Positions 1 through 4,560 of a stretch of 6,747 nucleotides of DNA are shown piece by piece. This DNA comes from an uncultured Enterocloster sp. (lineage in GTDB: Bacteria; Bacillota; Clostridia; Lachnospirales; Lachnospiraceae): the NCBI GenBank assembly GCA_944382045.1, contig CALWMT010000149.1:1-6747 (forward strand). Reading direction: 5' to 3'. A program made the position numbers and the translations under genes. Numbering within the stretch: position 1 is the first letter of the stretch; each line of letters begins with the position of its first letter. A model generated the notes under the pieces. The model was not told the DNA's origin. It saw only the letters and a program-made list of their open reading frames with translations, and searched no databases.

Positions 1-363
1 GCGCTGAAGGCGATTATGGAGGCCATCGGGAAGCTCAAGGATGGAATCTCCATGTGGATTTTCCCGGAGGGCACCAGGAATGTAAACGATAATCTGGCGG
101 ATCTGATGGAATTCCGCGAGGGAAGCCTGAAGATGGCGGAAAAGAGCGGCTGCCCGGTGATCCCCGTGGCGATCAAGGGGACCGCGGCTGTTTTCGAGGA
201 TCATATGCCGTGGATTCGGCCCGGCCATGTAGTGATCCGCTATGGCAAGCCCATCGATCTGAAGACGCTTCCAAAGGAGGAGAGAAAATTTCCCGGCGCC
301 TATGTGCGGGGAGTGCTGATTTCCATGCTGGAGGATATGGAGAGAAGCCAGGAGGAGAAATGA
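1..363 (+). CDS. plsC: 1-acyl-sn-glycerol-3-phosphate acyltransferase (PlsC family), 3' partial
   Basis: C-terminal 120 residues of an acyltransferase that would transfer a fatty acyl group to lysophosphatidic acid, giving phosphatidic acid at the cytoplasmic face of the membrane. Seen directly: the reading frame is open from base 1. It contains FPEGTRN (fragment residues 21-27), the glycerol-phosphate-binding block III of the PlsC/LPLAT family, and VIPVAIKGT (residues 53-61), block IV. The catalytic NHx4D block I and any N-terminal membrane helix lie upstream of the window, so they cannot be checked. Internal ATGs such as the one at 16 are not the true start, because the frame continues to the window edge. 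The gene ends in two in-frame stops in tandem (TGA 361-363, TAA 364-366). The pheA start follows 19 bases after the first stop, suggesting co-transcription. Family assignment is firm; the exact substrate (acyl-ACP, acyl-CoA or acyl-phosphate donor) is not visible. Confidence 0.88.
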   Translation, partial: ALKAIMEAIGKLKDGISMWIFPEGTRNVNDNLADLMEFREGSLKMAEKSGCPVIPVAIKGTAAVFEDHMPWIRPGHVVIRYGKPIDLKTLPKEERKFPGAYVRGVLISMLEDMERSQEEK

Positions 364-368
364 TAATC

Positions 369-376
369 GGAGGAGA
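369..376 (+). promoter_or_regulatory. Ribosome binding site of pheA
   Basis: GGAGGAGA lies six bases before the GTG at 383. An in-frame TAA at 377-379 blocks any earlier start, and the next in-frame ATG is codon 25, which would remove most of the first chorismate mutase helix. The site therefore decides for the GTG start. Confidence 0.8.
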
Positions 377-382
377 TAAGCG

Positions 383-1510
383 GTGGATCTGCAGGAGATA
401 AGAAGCGGCCTGGATGTGATTGACCGGCAGATAGCGGAGCTGTTTGAAAAGAGGATGGAGCTCTGCGCACAGGCAGCCCAGGTTAAAGCAGGAGCCGGAA
501 AATCGGTCTACGATGGAGACCGGGAGAAAGAGACGCTTGAGGCTGTCAGCAGCATGGCTGCGGACGGCTTTGCGAGGCGTGACTTGGAGGAGCTGTTTTC
601 TCAGCTCATGACGATGAGCCGCAGGATGCAGTACCGCATTCTGGCGGATGAGAGAAGAACGGGAAATTTTGGCTTTTGTGCAATAGAGGAGCTGAAGAAG
701 AAGGGGGCCCGGGTGGCATATCAGGGAGTGGAAGGCTCCTATGGCCATGGGGCTGCCCTTCAATATTTTGGGGATCAGGCGGAGCTCTATCATGTGCCGG
801 CCATGGAGGATGCCATGGTGGAGGTGGAGGAGGGACGGGCAGATTTTGGAGTGCTCCCCATCGAAAATTCCTCCGCGGGAGCGGTAAGCAACAATTACGA
901 CCTTTTGGTGCGGCATGATGTATATATTGTGGCGGAGATCCAGCTGCCTGTGCACCATGCCCTGCTGGCGCTGCCCGGAGCAGGCCTGTCCGATATCCGC
1001 AGAGTCTATTCACACCCCCAGGCTCTGATGCAGAGCGCACAGTATCTGAACTCCCATCGGGAATGGCAGCAGATCAGCGCTGCGAACACGGCTCTGGCGG
1101 CGAAGAAGATATGGGAGGACAAGGACATTGCCCAGGCAGCGGTAGCCAGCGAGACGGCGGGACGTCTCTACGGCCTAAAGACGCTGGCCTGCCCGATTAA
1201 CTTTGACAAGAATAATACAACCCGCTTTATCGTCCTTTCCAAATCCCCGGTCTACCGGAGGGATGCGGACAAGGTGAGCATCTGCTTTGAGTGCGCCCAT
1301 AAAAGCGGGTCACTTTACAATATGCTGGGCAATCTGATCTACAACCACATTAATATGCTGATGATCGAGTCGAGGCCGATTGAGGGGAGAAGCTGGGAGT
1401 ACCGCTTCTTTGTGGATGTGGAAGGATCGCTGGGAGACGCAGCGATGCAGAATGCCCTGGCAGGGATTCAGGCGGAGGCCGCAGCCCTGCGTATTTTGGG
1501 AAATTACTGA
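383..1510 (+). CDS. pheA: Bifunctional chorismate mutase / prephenate dehydratase (P-protein)
   Basis: Converts chorismate to prephenate and then to phenylpyruvate, the committed branch to phenylalanine; cytosolic. The protein has 375 residues, close to the roughly 380 usual for P-proteins, and three domains. Residues 1-90 are an all-helical AroQ chorismate mutase; R7, R24, K35, D44, R47, E48 and Q83 match in spacing the E. coli active-site residues R11, R28, K39, D48, R51, E52 and Q88. Residues about 108-285 are prephenate dehydratase: VAYQGVEGSYGHGAA (111-125), VLPIENSSAG (157-166), SHPQAL (210-215) and the catalytic TTRF (279-282). Residues about 296-375 are an ACT domain with GSLY (309-312), a GALV-type motif, and ESRP (329-332), the phenylalanine-binding motifs, so feedback inhibition by phenylalanine is expected. 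It starts at GTG. It sits 19 bases after plsC and 44 before the ATPase gene. No attenuator or T-box is visible in the short upstream gap, so transcription probably begins upstream of plsC. Confidence 0.96.
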   Translation: MDLQEIRSGLDVIDRQIAELFEKRMELCAQAAQVKAGAGKSVYDGDREKETLEAVSSMAADGFARRDLEELFSQLMTMSRRMQYRILADERRTGNFGFCAIEELKKKGARVAYQGVEGSYGHGAALQYFGDQAELYHVPAMEDAMVEVEEGRADFGVLPIENSSAGAVSNNYDLLVRHDVYIVAEIQLPVHHALLALPGAGLSDIRRVYSHPQALMQSAQYLNSHREWQQISAANTALAAKKIWEDKDIAQAAVASETAGRLYGLKTLACPINFDKNNTTRFIVLSKSPVYRRDADKVSICFECAHKSGSLYNMLGNLIYNHINMLMIESRPIEGRSWEYRFFVDVEGSLGDAAMQNALAGIQAEAAALRILGNY

Positions 1511-1534
1511 CAGCCGGACAGACAGCGGCTGTCA
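1508..1534 (+). other. Intercistronic hairpin overlapping the pheA stop codon
   Basis: A perfect 9-bp inverted repeat: left arm TGACAGCCG (1508-1516), 9-base loop GACAGACAG (1517-1525), right arm CGGCTGTCA (1526-1534). The left arm begins with the pheA TGA stop. A shorter alternative stem, GACAG (1521-1525) with CTGTC (1529-1533), uses part of the same bases. The bases after the stem (TACGAGAGGG) contain no U tract, so it is not a standard intrinsic terminator. It could be a 3'-end stabiliser or processing element that sets different levels for pheA and the ATPase gene. The structure is read directly from the sequence; the role is inference. Confidence 0.55.
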
Positions 1535-1540
1535 TACGAG

Positions 1541-1546
1541 AGGGAG
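1541..1546 (+). promoter_or_regulatory. Ribosome binding site of the DUF815 ATPase gene
   Basis: AGGGAG within a purine-rich run (1539-1552) lies eight bases before the ATG at 1555. It is six bases beyond the hairpin at 1508-1534 and so remains single-stranded when the hairpin forms. Confidence 0.6.
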
Positions 1547-1554
1547 AGAGAGCG

Positions 1555-2862
1555 ATGGAGGATAAGACATTTCCAGTGGATGAGCTGGTAATTTACCGGA
1601 ACCTGCGATATGGGGAGCTGTTTAAAGAGATGGCCGCATTGATGGGACTGGGAGGAAGAGAAGAGGGGAGGAAGCCGGATCCCTATTCCTGCGCCGGACA
1701 GCTTGTAGAGCTGGCTGCAGAATACGGATTTGAGGGAAACCTCTGGCACTGCTTCCTGGCACTTTGCCTGGCGGAGAATGAAAATGCATATTCTACGGCC
1801 TGTGAGATTGCAGGAGCAGCGGGAGGGACCCTGGATCTGCTTGCAAAGAGGGATTATGCAGTCTGGAAGGAGCTGTTTGACGCTGACTTGACGGCGCTGG
1901 CGCCGCAGTCTCTCTGGGAGAATATCGCCTGCTATAAGCCAGCGGGCCGGGAGAGCCGGGTTTACAACCGCCGCATCCGGGACCGGATTGTAAATTTGGC
2001 GGTGCAGCTGGAGCAGTCTGGGAGTGTGGAGGAGTTTCAGGCTCATGTGGTAGAGTTTTACCGTGAATTCGGCGTGGGAAGGTTTGGCCTCAACAAGGCG
2101 TTCCGCGTGGTGGAAAGGGAGGACACCCAGGAGATCCTCATTGACCCCATCATGAATGTGGAGCATGTGTATTTTAAAGATATTGTGGGCTATGACCTTC
2201 AGAAGGCAAAGCTCATAGAGAACACCGAGGCCTTTGTGGAGGGACGGGATGCAAACAATGTGCTCCTCTATGGGGATGCAGGCACAGGAAAGTCCTCCAG
2301 CGTCAAGGCAGTTCTCAACGAATATTACGGCCGCGGGCTGCGCATGATCGAGGTGTATAAGCACCAGTTCAAGTGTCTGTCGGACGTGCTGGCTCAGATC
2401 AAGGACCGCAACTACAAATTCATCATCTATATGGATGACCTGTCCTTTGAGGATTATGAGCTGGAATACAAATACCTGAAGGCAATCCTAGAGGGCGGCT
2501 TGGGCAAGCGGCCCAGGAATGTACTGGTCTATGCCACCTCCAACCGGCGCCATCTGATCCGTGAGAAGTTCAGTGACAAGAGGGAGCTGGACGATGAGCT
2601 TCACATGAATGATACGGTGCAGGAAAAGCTGTCCCTGGCGTCCCGGTTTGGCGTGACGATCTACTATGGATCGCCTGACAAGCGGGAATTTGAGCACATT
2701 GTCGGGACGCTGGCAGAGCGGTACGGCGTGGATATGCCCAAGGAGGAGCTCTATCTGGAGGCCAATCGGTGGGAGCTGACCCACGGCGGGCTGTCCGGAC
2801 GTACGGCAGCCCAGTTTATTACGTACCTGCGGGGCAGAGCGCCTGCAGGGGAGGAGGCATAG
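1555..2862 (+). CDS. AAA+ ATPase of the DUF815 family, function unknown
   Basis: A 435-residue P-loop ATPase; the C-terminal half fits the DUF815 family (COG2607-type predicted AAA+ ATPases), whose cellular role is not established. Motifs seen: a lead-in VYFKDIVGYD (205-214) typical of AAA+ N-linkers; Walker A GDAGTGKSS (240-248); Walker B FIIYMDDLSFE (289-299) with a DD pair rather than the common DE; sensor 1 VYATSNRRHL (325-334), with N330 as the likely polar sensor residue; and a sensor-2-like GGLSGRTAA (411-419) with R416. Residues 1 to about 195 form a predicted helical region with no motif I recognise, probably the substrate or partner domain. No signal peptide or membrane segment is evident, so it is likely cytosolic. 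It follows pheA by 44 bases with a hairpin between, and is followed by the promoter-bearing gap before ppx, so it is probably the last gene of the upstream transcription unit. Family call is confident; no function is claimed. Confidence 0.88.
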   Translation: MEDKTFPVDELVIYRNLRYGELFKEMAALMGLGGREEGRKPDPYSCAGQLVELAAEYGFEGNLWHCFLALCLAENENAYSTACEIAGAAGGTLDLLAKRDYAVWKELFDADLTALAPQSLWENIACYKPAGRESRVYNRRIRDRIVNLAVQLEQSGSVEEFQAHVVEFYREFGVGRFGLNKAFRVVEREDTQEILIDPIMNVEHVYFKDIVGYDLQKAKLIENTEAFVEGRDANNVLLYGDAGTGKSSSVKAVLNEYYGRGLRMIEVYKHQFKCLSDVLAQIKDRNYKFIIYMDDLSFEDYELEYKYLKAILEGGLGKRPRNVLVYATSNRRHLIREKFSDKRELDDELHMNDTVQEKLSLASRFGVTIYYGSPDKREFEHIVGTLAERYGVDMPKEELYLEANRWELTHGGLSGRTAAQFITYLRGRAPAGEEA

Positions 2863-2883
2863 CGCGGCCTGCCTTACTGCGAT

Positions 2884-2927
2884 TTTACATGAAATTTACT
2901 TAAAAATTACTTGGATTATACCCGGCG
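2884..2927 (+). promoter_or_regulatory. Pho-box-like array: four 11-bp direct repeats upstream of ppx-ppk
   Basis: Four units in exact 11-bp register: TTTACATGAAA (2884-2894), TTTACTTAAAA (2895-2905), ATTACTTGGAT (2906-2916) and the degenerate TATACCCGGCG (2917-2927). Units 1 and 2 agree at 9 of 11 positions; unit 3 agrees with each of them at 7 of 11; unit 4 keeps only the T-TAC core. Tandem 11-bp repeats with a TT(A/T)AC-type core are the known form of PhoB (E. coli) and PhoP (Bacillus) binding sites, one helical turn per monomer. The following operon is for polyphosphate, a known Pho-regulon function. Relative to the proposed -10 (2943-2948), the array covers roughly -28 to -71, a position used by PhoP activators. 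Repeats and spacing are seen directly; the regulator is inferred. Confidence 0.6.
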
Positions 2928-2942
2928 GACGGAAAAGTCCAT

Positions 2943-2948
2943 TACAAT
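2943..2948 (+). promoter_or_regulatory. Putative -10 element of the ppx-ppk promoter
   Basis: TACAAT matches the TATAAT consensus at 5 of 6 positions. No -35 hexamer exists at the right distance (ACCCGG at 2920-2925 with a 17-base spacer), which is expected for a promoter that depends on an activator bound to the repeat array just upstream. Transcription would start near 2955, giving a leader of about 39 bases. The hexamer lies inside the palindrome CCATT-AC-AATGG (2939-2950). Confidence 0.45.
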
Positions 2949-2978
2949 GGTTTTGACGTGTAACCGATAAGCACTCAT

Positions 2979-2988
2979 AAGGAGGAAG
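2979..2988 (+). promoter_or_regulatory. Ribosome binding site of the ppx-like gene
   Basis: AAGGAGGAAG contains a full AGGAGG core (2980-2985), eight bases before the GTG at 2994. The ATG at 3006 would be 20 bases from the core, too far, so GTG is chosen as the start. Confidence 0.8.
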
Positions 2989-2993
2989 GAAAA

Positions 2994-4559
2994 GTGGCTA
3001 TACGAATGTTTGCGGCGATCGATGTGGGCTCCTTTGAACTGGAGATGGGAATCTACGAGATGGCCTACAGGGGAGAGATCCGGTGTGTGGATCACCTCCG
3101 CCATGTGATTCCTCTGGGAAGGGACACCTTCAGCCAGGGGAAGATCAGCTATGAGCTGGTGGAGGAGATGTGCCAGGTGCTCATGGATTTTACCCGGATT
3201 ATGAAGGCATATAAGGTGAAGGAATACCGGGCTTACGCCACCAGCGCCCTGCGGGAGGCAAGGAATAACCAGATTATTCTGGACCAGATCCGGGTCCGGA
3301 CAGGACTGCAGGTGCGCATTATCAGCAACTCAGAGCAGCGCTTTATCAGCTACAAGGCCATTGCCTCCAAGGAGGCAGAATTTCATAAGATTATTCAGAA
3401 GGGAACAGCCATCGTGGATGTGGGGTTTGGCAGCGCCCAGCTCTCCCTTTTTGACAAGGAGACGCTGGTGACAACCCAGAATCTTCCCTTGGGCGTACTG
3501 CGGATCCGCAGCCTTCTTGACCGGATCCCGGCTACGGTGAAGAACCACCGGGAGCAGATTGAGGAGATAGTAGACAATGAGCTTTTTACCTTCCGGAAGA
3601 TGTATCTGAAGGACCGGGAGATTACCAATCTTATCGGAATTGGCGAGACGATCCTTTACCTTCTGCGCCGCATGGAGGTAAAGGTCATAGGAGACAAGAT
3701 TGATGCGGCAGCCATGAACCAGTTTTATGAGCGGCTGAGCCAGATGAATACGGAGCAGATTGAGGAGCGATTTGGGGTAAATAACGAATATGCGTCCATG
3801 ATCCTTCCGGGAGCAGTGGTGTACAAGCGGATCCTGGAAATCACAGGAGCGGAGCTCTTCTGGATACCGGGTATCCGCCTGTGCGACAGCATTGCAGCGG
3901 AGTATGCGGAGGACAATAAATTCATTAAGTTCAGCCATAATTTTGAGAATGATATACTGGCGGCCTCACGCAATATGGCCAAGCGGTATAAATGCCATGC
4001 CAGCCACAATCAGGTCCTGGAGCAGTATGCCACGCAGATCTTTGACAGTATGAAAAAATACCATGGTCTTGACAGCCGCCACCGCCTTCTTCTGCAGATC
4101 GCGGTCCTGCTCCATGCGTGCGGGAAATTTGTCAGCATTCGAAACTCCAACGAGTGCTCCTACAACATCATCATGTCCACGGAGATCATCGGCCTGAGCC
4201 ATCTGGAGCGGGAGATCATTGCAAATGTGGTCCGCTACAATATCCGGGATTTTGATTACAACCGGGTGGAGCTGGAGACGCAGATGCATCAGGGCGGGGA
4301 TTATGGGATGAGCCAAAACGAGATCACCATTCTCATCGCGAAGCTTACTGCCATTCTCCGTCTGGCAAACTCCATGGATCGGAGCCACAGAGGAAAGCTC
4401 ACAGACTGCCGCATGACGGTGCGGGACGGGGAGCTGGTAATCACAACGGGATATAAGGGAGATCTGGCCCTGGAGAGGTCTTCCTTTGAGCAGAAGGCGG
4501 ACTTTTTCGAGGAGATTTTTGGAATCAGACCTGTATTAAAGCAGAAGAGGAGTGTGTGA
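2994..4559 (+). CDS. ppx: Ppx/GppA-family phosphatase (exopolyphosphatase-like), long form
   Basis: A 521-residue protein, near the length of E. coli Ppx (513) and longer than the roughly 300-residue short forms. Residues 5 to about 300 are the ASKHA-fold Ppx/GppA domain: AAIDVGS (7-13), YATSALREARN, IISNSEQRF (109-117) with E114 the probable catalytic glutamate, and VDVGFGSAQLSL (141-152). Residues about 310-510 are the helical HD-like C-terminal region, LLHACGKF (372-379). Members remove terminal phosphate from polyphosphate or hydrolyse pppGpp. Oddities: the usual GSN after the first loop is GSF; DIGGGSTEL of the second loop is DVGFGSAQL, so the usual Glu is Q149; and the HD pair is HA (374-375). 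The C-terminal HD motif is also degenerate in E. coli Ppx, but the N-terminal changes may alter activity. Adjacent to ppk1 (one base between stop and start), it surely works in polyphosphate metabolism. Family is confident, exact activity less so. Confidence 0.85.
   Translation: MAIRMFAAIDVGSFELEMGIYEMAYRGEIRCVDHLRHVIPLGRDTFSQGKISYELVEEMCQVLMDFTRIMKAYKVKEYRAYATSALREARNNQIILDQIRVRTGLQVRIISNSEQRFISYKAIASKEAEFHKIIQKGTAIVDVGFGSAQLSLFDKETLVTTQNLPLGVLRIRSLLDRIPATVKNHREQIEEIVDNELFTFRKMYLKDREITNLIGIGETILYLLRRMEVKVIGDKIDAAAMNQFYERLSQMNTEQIEERFGVNNEYASMILPGAVVYKRILEITGAELFWIPGIRLCDSIAAEYAEDNKFIKFSHNFENDILAASRNMAKRYKCHASHNQVLEQYATQIFDSMKKYHGLDSRHRLLLQIAVLLHACGKFVSIRNSNECSYNIIMSTEIIGLSHLEREIIANVVRYNIRDFDYNRVELETQMHQGGDYGMSQNEITILIAKLTAILRLANSMDRSHRGKLTDCRMTVRDGELVITTGYKGDLALERSSFEQKADFFEEIFGIRPVLKQKRSV
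4548..4552 (+). promoter_or_regulatory. Ribosome binding site deciding the ppk1 start
   Basis: AGGAG lies eight bases before ATG 4561. The in-frame GTG at 4552 overlaps this site and so cannot be served by it; ATG 4561 is the better start. The site lies inside the last codons of the ppx-like gene, favouring translational coupling. Confidence 0.75.
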
Positions 4560-4560
4560 T

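Noticed and set aside
676..918. Glycine-rich plus-strand frame inside pheA
   Set aside because: Low-complexity composition from reading the GC-rich dehydratase region in another frame; overlaps a gene with intact catalytic motifs.
173..958. Long antisense open frames, such as minus-strand 173-958, 1504-2364 and 5443-5982
   Set aside because: They lie wholly or almost wholly inside well-supported genes on the other strand, show no recognisable domains, and are explained by codon composition of the sense genes.
2845..2880. Intrinsic terminator after the DUF815 ATPase gene
   Set aside because: Only 4-5 bp stems can be drawn (AGGC with GCCT, GCAGG with CCTGC), with no following U tract; not convincing.
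2895..2922. TTTACT (2895-2900) and TATACC (2917-2922), 16-base spacer, as a promoter
   Set aside because: Each hexamer matches only 4 of 6 consensus bases, and both are better explained as members of the 11-bp repeat array.
2953..2981. TTGACG (2953-2958) with CATAAG (2976-2981), 17-base spacer, as a sigma-A promoter
   Set aside because: The -10 is poor and overlaps the AGGAGG of the ppx-like gene, so a transcript from it would lack the RBS.
3006..3008. ATG at codon 5 as the start of the ppx-like gene
   Set aside because: It lies 20 bases from the AGGAGG core, whereas GTG 2994 lies eight bases away.
4552..4560. GTG at 4552 as the ppk1 start, giving a 7-base overlap with the ppx-like gene
   Set aside because: This codon overlaps the AGGAG ribosome binding site (4548-4552); ATG 4561 is eight bases beyond it and fits normal spacing.
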